From IMG/VR virus record IMGVR_UViG_3300042876_000659, positions 1 to 59,977 of that record: a stretch of DNA of 59,977 nucleotides; one strand, given 5' to 3'. This stretch comes from a virus. A program made the position numbers and the translations under genes. Below, piece after piece: positions 46,043 to 53,684 of the stretch (positions within the stretch are counted from its first letter, which is position 1; every line of letters begins with the position of its first letter). Under the pieces are notes generated by a model, which worked only from the letters and a program-made list of their open reading frames with translations, searched no databases and had not been told where the DNA came from.

Positions 46043-46253
46043 ACACTTTGTTGACCTGGTGATCAGAATGCGCACCGCGCAGAAAACCTATTTCAAGAAG
46101 CGCGGCCAGGCGAACATGCTGGCATCCATGGAAGTCGAAAAGCAGGTGGACCAGGCCTTGGCGGAAGGGATCACCATCCCTGAAGGCCTGCCGAAGCAGC
46201 TCGATATGTTCGCCCTGGCGAACACACAAGGAGAAATGAATGAACAATCTTGA
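46032..46253 (+). CDS. Small hypothetical protein with clamp-motif-like end
   Basis: About 73 residues from ATG 46032 behind GGAG. Basic helical body (FVDLVIRMRTAQKTYFKKRGQANMLASMEVEKQVDQALAEG), then GLPKQLDMFALAN. QLDMF resembles the beta-clamp-binding motif QLxLF, so it may bind the replication clamp. ATGA-type overlap with the next gene (46240). Function unproven. Confidence 0.6.
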   Translation: MEAKHFVDLVIRMRTAQKTYFKKRGQANMLASMEVEKQVDQALAEGITIPEGLPKQLDMFALANTQGEMNEQS

Positions 46254-46653
46254 CGACAACACAACCAACTGGGGGATCGTGGAACTGATGGGACATAAGG
46301 TGGTCGCTGGCCAGATCTCGAAGAGCGAGATGCTGGGCAAGCCGATGCTGCGCATCGACGTACCCGCGACCACTGCCTATCCTGAATTCACGCAGTTCTA
46401 TGGAGATGGCTCGATCTACTGCGTGACATTCGTGAGCGAACAGGTCGCGCGGCTGACTGCTGAGCAGACCAAGGTCAATCCGGTCAGTGTGTATGTGCCT
46501 GATCTCATCACCCCGGAAAGATTTCAGGAAACGGTCAAGCAATACGAAAGCCGCTTGGCGCGTGCGCGCTCGCTGCCGTCTGGCCAATCAGCCACTGAAG
46601 AAGAGCCCGAGGGCGATTCGGAAATATGGGATGAAGGTAATGAAGATGACTAG
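46240..46653 (+). CDS. Conserved phage hypothetical protein
   Basis: A 137-aa protein behind AGGAGAA. Strand-rich start (NWGIVELMGHKVVAGQISKSEMLGKPMLRIDVPAT), YPEFTQFYGDGSIYCVTFVSEQVAR in the middle, then an acidic disordered tail ending EGDSEIWDEGNEDD. I have the impression that this W-G-I-V-E-x-M-G-H type occurs in many phages and plasmids, but no function is known to me. Confidence 0.7.
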   Translation: MNNLDDNTTNWGIVELMGHKVVAGQISKSEMLGKPMLRIDVPATTAYPEFTQFYGDGSIYCVTFVSEQVARLTAEQTKVNPVSVYVPDLITPERFQETVKQYESRLARARSLPSGQSATEEEPEGDSEIWDEGNEDD

Positions 46654-47089
46654 TCAGCCAGACCACGCTAAGAGTGTGCATGCTCTCCTGGAACAGCATA
46701 CTGAAGACACCCGTCGGATGGCAGGGATGATGATCAACCTGGCTCGCATCGAGACAACCTTCAGAAAGTTCAGAGGGGCAGGAGATCGGAAATGTGCGTG
46801 TGATTCTACGATCCTAAAGATGTACGGCTGCCAATGTGGAAAGCAGGCCGCGCTAGATCTCGCGCGGATCAAGTTATTTGCGATCCTGGATGATATCTTT
46901 CCCAGGGATCCGGATAGGGCAGGGGAGGATGTTGATCTCCTTGAAGCTGTGCATGGTCTCATCGAATATCGCCAGCAAGCCGGCCCACTTAACTTCCAAC
47001 TTGAAAAAGCCGACACGTTCATCTTTCGGATGCGCGTGGCTTTGGAAGCGATGGGGCAGGCTCAAGAGCCTTCGAACCCTGATAAATAA
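46640..47089 (+). CDS. Hypothetical helical protein with cysteine cluster
   Basis: About 149 residues. Start is taken at ATG 46640 (46646 is equally possible). Helical start (HALLEQHTEDTRRMAGMMINLARIETTF), then CACDSTILKMYGCQCGK, a C-x-C...C-x-C cluster, and a long helix at the end (QLEKADTFIFRMRVALEAMGQ). It overlaps the previous gene slightly. No family recognised; metal binding is plausible. Confidence 0.6.
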   Translation: MKMTSQPDHAKSVHALLEQHTEDTRRMAGMMINLARIETTFRKFRGAGDRKCACDSTILKMYGCQCGKQAALDLARIKLFAILDDIFPRDPDRAGEDVDLLEAVHGLIEYRQQAGPLNFQLEKADTFIFRMRVALEAMGQAQEPSNPDK

Positions 47090-47135
47090 ACTGTGCTTGT
47101 GTAAATTATGACTCTCGAAACCAGAAGGAGACCTA

Positions 47136-47540
47136 ATGCACCATCCAATTCAACCGCTGATCAAAGATCATGAAGGCGTGACCAGATTCAAGAAAAATGA
47201 GATCGTTGACTACCTGCTTGACAACAGCATCATCACTTTGAATGACCTGGCTACGATGGAGTTTAGCAATGAAGACCGACAACAGTTTGCCCAGCTCATC
47301 GGATATAGCCTGAACGGTTATGGTGAGCTGCATTATGTCGACGATGACGCGTATGGCGCTGCCGAGAAGATGGCCGAGGAGGAACCCTCCGAAGACAAGG
47401 CGAGGATCACATATTTGGAAGGTGAGTTGGCTGCACTTCGCGCGACGTTGCGCGGGCCCATGGCCAGGCTCTTTGGCATTCATCCAGATGATCTGGGTCC
47501 AGTGGGGGACACCTCTGAGCCTTCCGACGTCGGAAACTAA
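47136..47540 (+). CDS. Conserved phage hypothetical protein
   Basis: A 134-aa protein behind AGAAGGAGACCTA. The first 70 residues (RFKKNEIVDYLLDNSIITLNDLATMEFSNEDRQQFAQLIGYSLNGYGEL) form a compact helical unit common in phage early regions. Acidic middle with a short coiled coil (EDKARITYLEGELAALRATL). Function unknown. Confidence 0.7.
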   Translation: MHHPIQPLIKDHEGVTRFKKNEIVDYLLDNSIITLNDLATMEFSNEDRQQFAQLIGYSLNGYGELHYVDDDAYGAAEKMAEEEPSEDKARITYLEGELAALRATLRGPMARLFGIHPDDLGPVGDTSEPSDVGN

Positions 47541-47578
47541 GCGACGTTCTAACTAATTGTGATTAGGCAGAGTGTGGA

Positions 47579-48283
47579 ATGAAAGAAACAGAACTAGCCG
47601 AACCAGTCATCAGTTGGCTTCAGGCCCAAAATTGGAATGTGTTTCAAGAAGTTCAATTCTCCAGAATGGGCGGAGTTGCCGATATCTGCGCGGAGAGGCA
47701 CGGAATTTTGTGGATCATAGAAGCAAAGACCGCTATGACCATTGAAGTCCTGAACCAGGCGTCTGCATGGCCCGTTCACTTCCGCTCTATCGCAGTTCCA
47801 AGAGCTAAGTATGGATTTAAAAGAGATTATGCGGTAGCCCGTGATTATTATAGAGTTGGCGTGATCGAGGTTTCAGAATACGACATCAATGAGAAATTGA
47901 AACCCCCTCTATATTTACGTCATCACAGAACAGCGAAGCGGTTATTGTCTGAGCTTACTGAACTGCATAGAACCTTTGCTAAAGCAGGTTCAAAAGGCGG
48001 AAGCCATCTTACACCCTACAAAATGACAATGATGCAGATACGCAGCACAGTCGAAAGAAATCCAGGGTGCACTATCGAAGACCTTTTTGCAGAGCACGGC
48101 GCGATGCACTATGCCAACAAATCATCCTTCAAAGGAAATGTCTTGAAATGCTTAGAAGACTTTGAGAGTCAATGGTGCAGGATAGATAAAACGTCGAAGC
48201 CTTACAAGCTCTATTTGGCAGATAATGCACCACCTAGCCAAAGTTTTGATCTTGGACACTTTATACACCGAGGTGAATCATGA
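47579..48283 (+). CDS. PD-(D/E)XK nuclease-like protein
   Basis: A 234-aa protein. N-terminal 90 residues fit a VRR-NUC/PD-(D/E)XK fold: E7 in ETELAEPVISWLQ, then GGVADICAERHGILWIIEAKT, where D and E-x-K give the metal site. C-terminal helices contain SKGGSHLTPYKMTMMQIRSTVERNPG and a winged-helix-like part. No ribosome site is strong; ATGA overlap with the tyrosine recombinase suggests co-expression. Likely recombination or Holliday-type nuclease; exact substrate unknown. Confidence 0.72.
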   Translation: MKETELAEPVISWLQAQNWNVFQEVQFSRMGGVADICAERHGILWIIEAKTAMTIEVLNQASAWPVHFRSIAVPRAKYGFKRDYAVARDYYRVGVIEVSEYDINEKLKPPLYLRHHRTAKRLLSELTELHRTFAKAGSKGGSHLTPYKMTMMQIRSTVERNPGCTIEDLFAEHGAMHYANKSSFKGNVLKCLEDFESQWCRIDKTSKPYKLYLADNAPPSQSFDLGHFIHRGES

Positions 48284-49158
48284 ATGACCAGGCTGAAAAG
48301 TACATCTCAACCCTCGATCGGCTGCCCAAAACCTTGAAGACCTATCGCTGGGCGTTGGAATATTATTTCAAAAAGGTCGGCAGTGAACTCAACGATGATG
48401 CATATGAAAAATTCTTGGGGATGATCAAGAACCTCTCCCCCTCTACGAAACGCGTTTTACTATCCGCTGTGATGGGCTTATATACGTTTTGTGAAGCTGG
48501 CAACCCTGCCAAGCGCGAGAAACTTAATGAGCACTATACCCGTAACGTTAAGCCTAAACCGGTCAACTTTGACCGCTTGGCTGTGGAGAAAATCATTTGC
48601 CATTGCGAGGCGTTGCGCGGAGATCTGCTCAGCCTGCGTGACAGAGCATTTGTTCTAACGTTGGCTGATACGGGGCTGCGGATTTCGGAGCTCTCTGGCT
48701 TGACGCGCGGTGAGATCGATTGGCAGGAAGAACGGGTCATGATCACCGGTAAAGGAGACAAGACAGCGATTGTCCGTTTCAGTCATCGTTCGATCACGGC
48801 ACTTCGCGACTATCTCGCAGTGCGAGCCCAATTGGATGGCAAATCCGGCAAGCCGTTGGGGTCGCTGCCTCTGTTTGCTCAGCACGGCAATGTCAAGAAG
48901 ATCAAGGCCATGACCGTCGACGGCATGCGGAAGGCTATCAAGCAGCGGATGAAAGAAGCTGGCGCGCGGGTCCGTATCCATGATTTTCGCCATTACTTTG
49001 TTACGGTGATCATCGTGGTAAGCAAAGGGAACATGAAAATCGCCCAGGAGCTTGCCAGGCACGAGAGCACGCAAACCACCCATCGCTATGCCCATTTTAC
49101 GAAATCGGAATTGGATTCCAGCTACGACCAGATCTTCAATCAAAGGACTGAAGCGTGA
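48280..49158 (+). CDS. Tyrosine recombinase (XerC/D-like)
   Basis: A 292-aa recombinase with complete catalytic set: R134 (TGLRISELSG), K158 (ITGKGDKT), H234-x-x-R237 (IHDFRHYF), H261 and Y270 (HRYAHF). N-terminal SAM-like core-binding domain with LKTYRWALEYYFKKVG and STKRVLLSAVMGLYTF. The size matches Xer proteins and small integrases. Since the phage also has a serine recombinase, this one may resolve dimers of circular phage genomes or be a second integrase. Confidence 0.88.
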   Translation: MNDQAEKYISTLDRLPKTLKTYRWALEYYFKKVGSELNDDAYEKFLGMIKNLSPSTKRVLLSAVMGLYTFCEAGNPAKREKLNEHYTRNVKPKPVNFDRLAVEKIICHCEALRGDLLSLRDRAFVLTLADTGLRISELSGLTRGEIDWQEERVMITGKGDKTAIVRFSHRSITALRDYLAVRAQLDGKSGKPLGSLPLFAQHGNVKKIKAMTVDGMRKAIKQRMKEAGARVRIHDFRHYFVTVIIVVSKGNMKIAQELARHESTQTTHRYAHFTKSELDSSYDQIFNQRTEA

Positions 49159-49180
49159 TTAATCGGAAATTTGGTTAAAC

Positions 49181-49990
49181 ATGGCTATCTCTCGTCCTGT
49201 CCTGCGTTACCCGGGTGGAAAATACCTGATCGCTGATTGGGTAATTCGTCACTTTCCAGCCCACAAGCTCTATGTCGAGCCCTTTGGTGGTGCGGCCTCG
49301 GTCCTGCTGGCTAAGCCTCGATCTCCGGGAGAAGTCTACAACGATCTAAATTCCGAGGTTGTAAACGTGTTTCGCGTTCTCCGAGATCCCGAGCAGGCCG
49401 AACGCCTCAAAACTGTGATCGAGCTGACGCCCTTCGCGTTGGACGAATACCTGTCATGCTGGGAGCCGGTGGACGACCCTATCGAGAAAGCCCGTCGGAT
49501 GATCTTCCGTTCTTTCGCGGGGATCGGCAGCGACAGTGTGTTCCGTAATAACGGCTTCCGATATTCCAGGCAAAACAAGTCAGGGACCGTCCCTGCCCAG
49601 GGTTGGATGAGATATCCATCGGCGATCGAGACATTCACCCAGCGTCTGCAGGGCGTTGTGATCAACAACCTCGACGCCTTCGAGATCCTTCGGAAATATG
49701 ACGACCGTGACACCCTGTTCTATATTGACCCTCCCTATATCTCTTCCACGCGCCAATCTGGATCTGTGCACTACGATCACGAACTGGGCACAAAAGATGA
49801 ACATCAGGCGTTATCTAATCTTTTACATTCACTAAAGGGAACCGTGGTGCTGAGTGGCTACGATTCGCCGCTTTATCGAAAGCTCTTTTCCGATTTTAGT
49901 TTTACATCGAGAAGCGCCAAAGCCGGCGCAGGAGCCCGACGCGTGGAATGCTTATGGCTCTCACCGAATATCAAGACGACATTGTTTTAA
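49181..49990 (+). CDS. D12-class adenine-N6 DNA methyltransferase (Dam-like)
   Basis: A 269-aa enzyme. Motif X/I: RYPGGKYLIADWVI and YVEPFGGAASVLLAK; motif IV: FYIDPPYIS (DPPY). Target recognition lies near residues 60-170. It transfers a methyl group from SAM to adenine in short sites, usually GATC in this class. It protects phage DNA from restriction or times packaging/replication. Starts 22 nt after the recombinase stop. Confidence 0.92.
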   Translation: MAISRPVLRYPGGKYLIADWVIRHFPAHKLYVEPFGGAASVLLAKPRSPGEVYNDLNSEVVNVFRVLRDPEQAERLKTVIELTPFALDEYLSCWEPVDDPIEKARRMIFRSFAGIGSDSVFRNNGFRYSRQNKSGTVPAQGWMRYPSAIETFTQRLQGVVINNLDAFEILRKYDDRDTLFYIDPPYISSTRQSGSVHYDHELGTKDEHQALSNLLHSLKGTVVLSGYDSPLYRKLFSDFSFTSRSAKAGAGARRVECLWLSPNIKTTLF

Positions 49991-50002
49991 CCAGGAGACC
50001 CC

Positions 50003-50299
50003 ATGCCGCAAAAAGCCGACCCGCCCCCGAATGGAAAGAAACCGCCCTCATCTCAACCCATCGAAAGCAGCCAAATGTTGTGCCGTGGCTGCAGCCACCC
50101 TTTCGAGCACTTCGTGCTTGAGCAAATCGGCGACCTGGCACAGCTGCGAGTCGGCGATGTGATCATGGATCGCGCCGAGATAATCTGCCTGCTCTGTGGC
50201 CGCATCACATACTGGAATATGAAGGAAAAGGATATCGAGAAGATGGCCGTCGTCTATGGTGAGCTGATGGTCGTGATCAAAGGTTATAATCCCGAATAG
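50003..50299 (+). CDS. Zinc-ribbon protein
   Basis: A 98-aa protein with two C-x2-C pairs (LCRGCSHPF and CLLCGRITYW) about 40 residues apart, a clear zinc ribbon. Proline-rich start (KADPPPNGKKPPSSQP) and acidic end. Behind AGGAGACCCC. It may act in DNA or RNA binding, but no partner is visible. Confidence 0.68.
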   Translation: MPQKADPPPNGKKPPSSQPIESSQMLCRGCSHPFEHFVLEQIGDLAQLRVGDVIMDRAEIICLLCGRITYWNMKEKDIEKMAVVYGELMVVIKGYNPE

Positions 50300-50308
50300 G
50301 AGAGTCAG

Positions 50309-50605
50309 ATGAGCATTTGGAATCAGAATGTTGTTTTCGGTACGACGGCACGAGAAAAGCATCCTCTGCCTGATGATGCCGAGCAAGCGGACCGCAAAGC
50401 CATCGAGGCGCTGGTCGAACGCTATATGGATCGACGGTATCCAGCCTTTGCGCCGGAGATCGTTCATACGCCGGACAAGGACTATTACCTGCCGGCGCTC
50501 AAGGTGCTGGTCCGCAATGAGGTGGGACTCTTCTCTCCCCTGCGTGGATCGCAGTGGGTTGATGGTGAGCTGGGTGGCCCAGTGTCACCACGAGGGCGAC
50601 CCTAG
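50309..50605 (+). CDS. Hypothetical protein
   Basis: A 98-aa protein, behind AGGAGAGTCAG. Helical first half (ADRKAIEALVERYMDRRYPAFAP), basic strands later (KDYYLPALKVLVRNEVGLFS). Stops with TAG 50603. No domain recognised. Confidence 0.58.
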   Translation: MSIWNQNVVFGTTAREKHPLPDDAEQADRKAIEALVERYMDRRYPAFAPEIVHTPDKDYYLPALKVLVRNEVGLFSPLRGSQWVDGELGGPVSPRGRP

Positions 50606-50612
50606 AGTGAAA

Positions 50613-51182
50613 ATGTACAACCTGATGACCCGCCATGTAGATCGTGAGTTCCGGAAGGCGTTTGCCGAGGCGATGGGATATTCGTTTGATGGAAAGGAAG
50701 AAGAGGAAGAAGTGCCCGAGCCTCCGCCTTACTCATTTCCTCATGAAGGCTGTGACTGCGGTATTTATGGCAGCGTCAACCTGGATGAAGTTTCCTACCA
50801 TATGGTAGCAAGAGAACCCAATAACATGCTGGTCACCTTATATGACAGAAACCCTATCGGCGAACGCGTGCTGTGCATCATCGAGCCATCCGAGTACGCC
50901 GAAGTGATCCTGGCGCGCAAAGGCTGGCGGGCCGGCGCAGCATTCGTTTCGGAGATCGTCGGCGAGACCCTCACGGTCAGGCCTCGACCCTGTTGTCGAT
51001 CGCCTGGCATAGAGAGATTGACATCAGGAGGCTGTATGAAAATCGGTAAAGAGATCAAGCGGGTCAAGAGTCCCGCGCGCAGGACCCGCAAGCACGACCA
51101 CCAAAAGTGGAAAGTCATTCCAGGCATGTGGCCTGTGCGGAAAACAGGTGTGATCGCGCCAGTGATCATAACAGGCTCGTAG
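50613..51182 (+). CDS. Hypothetical protein, possible read-through fusion
   Basis: About 189 residues from ATG 50613 (GTG 50607 possible). It starts MYNLMTRHVDREFRKAFAEAM, has a stretch of glutamates (KEEEEEVPEPPP), CDCGIYGSVNL and VTLYDRNPIGERVLCIIEPSEYAEVIL. From about residue 120 on, the sequence RPRPCCRSPGIERLTSGGC seems untypical, and a second start with a perfect AGGAGG follows at 51036 in the same frame. So two genes have likely been joined. Confidence 0.55.
   Translation: MYNLMTRHVDREFRKAFAEAMGYSFDGKEEEEEVPEPPPYSFPHEGCDCGIYGSVNLDEVSYHMVAREPNNMLVTLYDRNPIGERVLCIIEPSEYAEVILARKGWRAGAAFVSEIVGETLTVRPRPCCRSPGIERLTSGGCMKIGKEIKRVKSPARRTRKHDHQKWKVIPGMWPVRKTGVIAPVIITGS
51036..51182 (+). CDS. 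Small basic protein with own start
   Basis: 48 residues beginning MKIGKEIKRVKSPARRTRKH and ending with a hydrophobic part (GVIAPVIITGS). ATG is preceded by CAGGAGGCTGT. In frame with the gene before it, so both forms could be made. Very basic; could bind nucleic acid. Confidence 0.5.
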   Translation: MKIGKEIKRVKSPARRTRKHDHQKWKVIPGMWPVRKTGVIAPVIITGS

Positions 51183-51184
51183 CC

Positions 51185-51274
51185 ATGACACCAAAAAAAG
51201 AAGTTGATCGAAAATCTATGATCCAGATCCTGCGCCTGGTCTGGCCGGATCTGAAAGATAAGGAATTAGTATGA
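51185..51274 (+). CDS. 29-residue basic peptide
   Basis: Reads MTPKKEVDRKSMIQILRLVW and ends PDLKDKELV; overlaps the next start as ATGA. Amphipathic helix. No ribosome site visible; translation by coupling is possible. Confidence 0.4.
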   Translation: MTPKKEVDRKSMIQILRLVWPDLKDKELV

Positions 51275-51525
51275 TTGGCATCAATCCCGATAACCCAAAA
51301 CAGGGGCGAGTATTCTTAAGTCTTTTTGCTGCTTATGACGCTGGCGAGAAAAGGCACGCTGAAGAAATTATCAAAGACTTAGCTTCGAAACTAAACTTCA
51401 AAGTTTTAGAATCTCTACCCCAAAGCATTGTCGATGGTTGGGATTTCTGGATCGAGTTTGAAGTCGCGCCAGAGTTGCCGGCCTATTTTCGAAATGTCCC
51501 ATGGAAACCGATTGGTCAGGCGTAA
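51271..51525 (+). CDS. Small hypothetical protein
   Basis: An 84-aa protein; starts by ATGA overlap. Contains RVFLSLFAAYDAGEKRHAEEIIKDLASKL and GWDFWIEFEVAPELP, a mixed helix-strand pattern. No recognised motif. Confidence 0.58.
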   Translation: MIGINPDNPKQGRVFLSLFAAYDAGEKRHAEEIIKDLASKLNFKVLESLPQSIVDGWDFWIEFEVAPELPAYFRNVPWKPIGQA

Positions 51526-51526
51526 A

Positions 51527-51727
51527 ATGAAGGCTATCCCTGAGCTGCCTCCCCTGCCTATGCTTGATCCTGAACCGGTGCACTACGCCCGTGAACGCAC
51601 GGTCAACGGCGTGAGATATTTTTACTTCAGGCAAATGCGCTGCACCGTGGAGTCTTGGAAAAATGACGCACACCCGAAGTGGGAAAGGGCCAAGCGGCGC
51701 AGGAAGACCTGGCAGCCGAATGTATAA
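51527..51727 (+). CDS. Small hypothetical protein
   Basis: About 66 residues, starting 1 nt after the previous stop. Proline-rich start (AIPELPPLPMLDPEPVHYAR), then VRYFYFRQMRCTVESW, and a basic end (RAKRRRKTWQPNV). No family recognised. Confidence 0.55.
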   Translation: MKAIPELPPLPMLDPEPVHYARERTVNGVRYFYFRQMRCTVESWKNDAHPKWERAKRRRKTWQPNV

Positions 51728-51754
51728 TCCCAGACAAAAAGCAAAGGAGCACAT

Positions 51755-52132
51755 ATGGTTCGAGACATTGACTTGATGCGAAAGATCCTTATTGTCATAG
51801 AGAGAGATTACCAGCCTGGTAAAGGGAACATGCCTGGCCCAAGCATTGATGGCTATGATAGGTCCACCGTTGCGGAGCACTGCGATTTACTAGAACAGGA
51901 TGGCTTAATTAAGGAATATAAAGCATCTTATGCAGATGATGCGATTTATGCCTTCTGGATTGGAAACTTAACTACGCGTGGCTATGATTATTTAGAATTG
52001 ATCAGGAATGATGATGTTTGGGAGAAGACCAAAGCAGAACTTGATGCCAAACCACACCCAAAGGTAGTCGATGAGATCGCAAGAATTGCAGGGATATTTT
52101 CAGGGCGTTTTTTCAAAGAAATAAACGACTGA
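51755..52132 (+). CDS. DUF2513 family protein
   Basis: A 125-aa protein behind AAAGGAGCACAT. Its MVRDIDLMRKILIVIERDY start and HCDLLEQDGLIKEYKASYA match the DUF2513 pattern, common in phage early regions, and NLTTRGYDYLELIRND is the typical winged-helix 'wing' and last helix. Likely a winged-helix fold; function unknown in the family. It ends the early rightward block before the promoter/terminator at 52.2 kb. Confidence 0.8.
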   Translation: MVRDIDLMRKILIVIERDYQPGKGNMPGPSIDGYDRSTVAEHCDLLEQDGLIKEYKASYADDAIYAFWIGNLTTRGYDYLELIRNDDVWEKTKAELDAKPHPKVVDEIARIAGIFSGRFFKEIND

Positions 52133-52182
52133 GAGACTGTAACCAATTTGTGAGCGCGCACCGCGCGGAATCCTTCCTAAAA

Positions 52183-52191
52183 GTGCTATAA
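52183..52191 (+). promoter_or_regulatory. Extended -10 promoter of the lysis/late block
   Basis: TGC-TATAAT at 52183-52191, no good -35 (extended -10 type). Followed 60 nt later by an intrinsic terminator, similar to the promoter/terminator set at 6.3 kb. Confidence 0.7.
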
Positions 52192-52253
52192 TTTTTCTTG
52201 TATATTCAATTGGGCCACATCCCCGGCCCTCCATAGGGAATGCTGAACTAACC

Positions 52254-52299
52254 ACCAGCCGAATGCCCCCGCAAGGGAGCGCTTCGGCTGGTTTTGTTT
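52254..52299 (+). terminator. Intrinsic terminator before the lysis genes
   Basis: Stem ACCAGCCGAA (52254-52263) with TTCGGCTGGT (52283-52292), inner G/C pairs around CCCCCGCAAGGG, followed by TTTTGTTT. Located between the promoter at 52183 and the holin-like start. Confidence 0.88.
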
Positions 52300-52331
52300 A
52301 AGTGTTCCTCCCCTACCCGAAAGGAGTCCCC

Positions 52332-52682
52332 ATGATCTTTAAATCGCTGACGTTTTGGACGCTCATTGCCGGCCTCGCGGCCTTTGTCGCGCGCTGGTAT
52401 TTTCCAGCCTTTCCTTTTGATGCCGTAACCATCCTGGCTGCCATCCTGTTTGTCCTGGGCCTGATCGGCGTCGTGCCTCAACTGCGCGCCGTGCGCGCGC
52501 TCACGCCGCCGGTCGTCAACTCGCTGGCCTTCTGGCAGCTGGTTGCCGGCGTGGTCGTGTTCATCCTGCACTTCTTCGCTCCCAGCTTCCCCTTCGACAG
52601 TGCTGCGATCCTGGCCTTCGTCCTCTTCGTGCTCGGCTTTTTCGGCGTCCACCCAGAGCTGCGGGCGCGCGGTCTGCTCTAG
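52332..52682 (+). CDS. Holin-like membrane protein with internal duplication
   Basis: About 116 residues, behind CGAAAGGAGTCCCC. Two similar halves: SLTFWTLIAGLAAFVARWYF with PAFPFDAVTILAAILFVLGLIGVVPQLRA, and SLAFWQLVAGVVVFILHFF with PSFPFDSAAILAFVLFVLGFFGVHPELRA. Each half has two membrane helices, four in total. First gene of the lysis block with a GH25 lysin two genes later; holin role is inferred. Confidence 0.7.
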   Translation: MIFKSLTFWTLIAGLAAFVARWYFPAFPFDAVTILAAILFVLGLIGVVPQLRAVRALTPPVVNSLAFWQLVAGVVVFILHFFAPSFPFDSAAILAFVLFVLGFFGVHPELRARGLL

Positions 52683-52684
52683 GC

Positions 52685-52698
52685 GTTTCCACCGAAAC
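52685..52698. repeat. Dispersed parS/NBS-like palindrome, copy 14
   Basis: GTTTCCACCGAAAC, one mismatch; lies in the short gap between the holin-like gene and the REC-HD-GYP gene. Confidence 0.82.
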
Positions 52699-52706
52699 GG
52701 CTGACA

Positions 52707-53684
52707 TTGAAACACGACACCTCCTCCCTGCGACTTTTGTTTCTGCTGATCGAAGACTCGCCTGAAGACGAGGAACTGATCGTGGTGGCCTTGAAGCGCG
52801 CGGGATTCGAGGTATCGCATCAACGCGTGATGACCGAGGCGGCGATGCAGGTCGCCCTGCAGGAGCGGGCCTGGGACCTGATCATCTGTGACTATCGCCT
52901 GCCGCGCTTTACGCCGTATCGTGCGCTGGAACTGCTGCGGGCGAGTGGTCAGGATATCCCGTTGATCGTCTTCAGCGGGACCGTCCAGGAAGACGTGGCC
53001 ATCGAGCTGCTGAAGGCCGGCGCCAGCGACTTCATCACGAAGGACCGCATGCCCAGGCTCATCCTGGCCGTGCGGCGGGAACTGCGAGAGAAGGAACAGC
53101 GCGCCCAGCATCGGCTCGAGCTGGAGATCGCGTATGAGCAGACGATCCTGGCCTGGGGCAAAGCGCTCGAGCTCAGGGATATCTATACCCAGGGCCATAC
53201 GCTGCGAGTGACGGACCTGGCGCTGCGTCTGGCCCGCACCTACGACATCAGCGGGCCGCAATTCAAGAACATCTATCGGGGCGGCCTGCTGCATGATATT
53301 GGCAAGATGGCCATTCCCGACGCCGTGCTCATGAAGCGGGATGTGTTGACCACGGACGAAAAGCACATCATGGAAATGCACCCGGTCCTGGCGTATGAGT
53401 TGCTCTCCCCGATTGTCTTCCTCAGGGAGGCACTGGACATCCCATATTGTCATCATGAGAAATGGAACGGCAATGGCTATCCGCGCGGGCTGATGGGCAA
53501 CGAGATCCCGTTCGCCGCCCGGTTGTTCTCCGTGGCGGATGTGTATGACGCGCTCAGCAACGATCGACCATATCGCAAGTCCTGGCCGAAACCGAAGGTC
53601 GTCGAGTACCTGCAGGAAGAGCGCAACCGGTCCTTTGATCCTGAGGTAGTGGATCGGTTCATTGAGATGGTGGGCCGAGCATGA
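52707..53684 (+). CDS. Response-regulator HD-GYP phosphodiesterase
   Basis: A 325-aa protein. Residues 8-125 are a receiver domain with all switch residues: E16/D17, phospho-acceptor D62 (ICDYRLP), S90 (VFSG), K112 (FITKDR). Residues 145-325 are an HD-GYP domain: GHTLRV, LLHDIGK (H196, D197), HHEKWNGNGYPRG (249-261), then VADVYDAL. HD-GYP enzymes cut cyclic di-GMP, and some also 3',3'-cGAMP. Starts at TTG 52707, without a strong ribosome site. Location inside a phage lysis block is very unusual. It ends in an ATGA overlap with the lysin. Confidence 0.9.
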   Translation: MKHDTSSLRLLFLLIEDSPEDEELIVVALKRAGFEVSHQRVMTEAAMQVALQERAWDLIICDYRLPRFTPYRALELLRASGQDIPLIVFSGTVQEDVAIELLKAGASDFITKDRMPRLILAVRRELREKEQRAQHRLELEIAYEQTILAWGKALELRDIYTQGHTLRVTDLALRLARTYDISGPQFKNIYRGGLLHDIGKMAIPDAVLMKRDVLTTDEKHIMEMHPVLAYELLSPIVFLREALDIPYCHHEKWNGNGYPRGLMGNEIPFAARLFSVADVYDALSNDRPYRKSWPKPKVVEYLQEERNRSFDPEVVDRFIEMVGRA

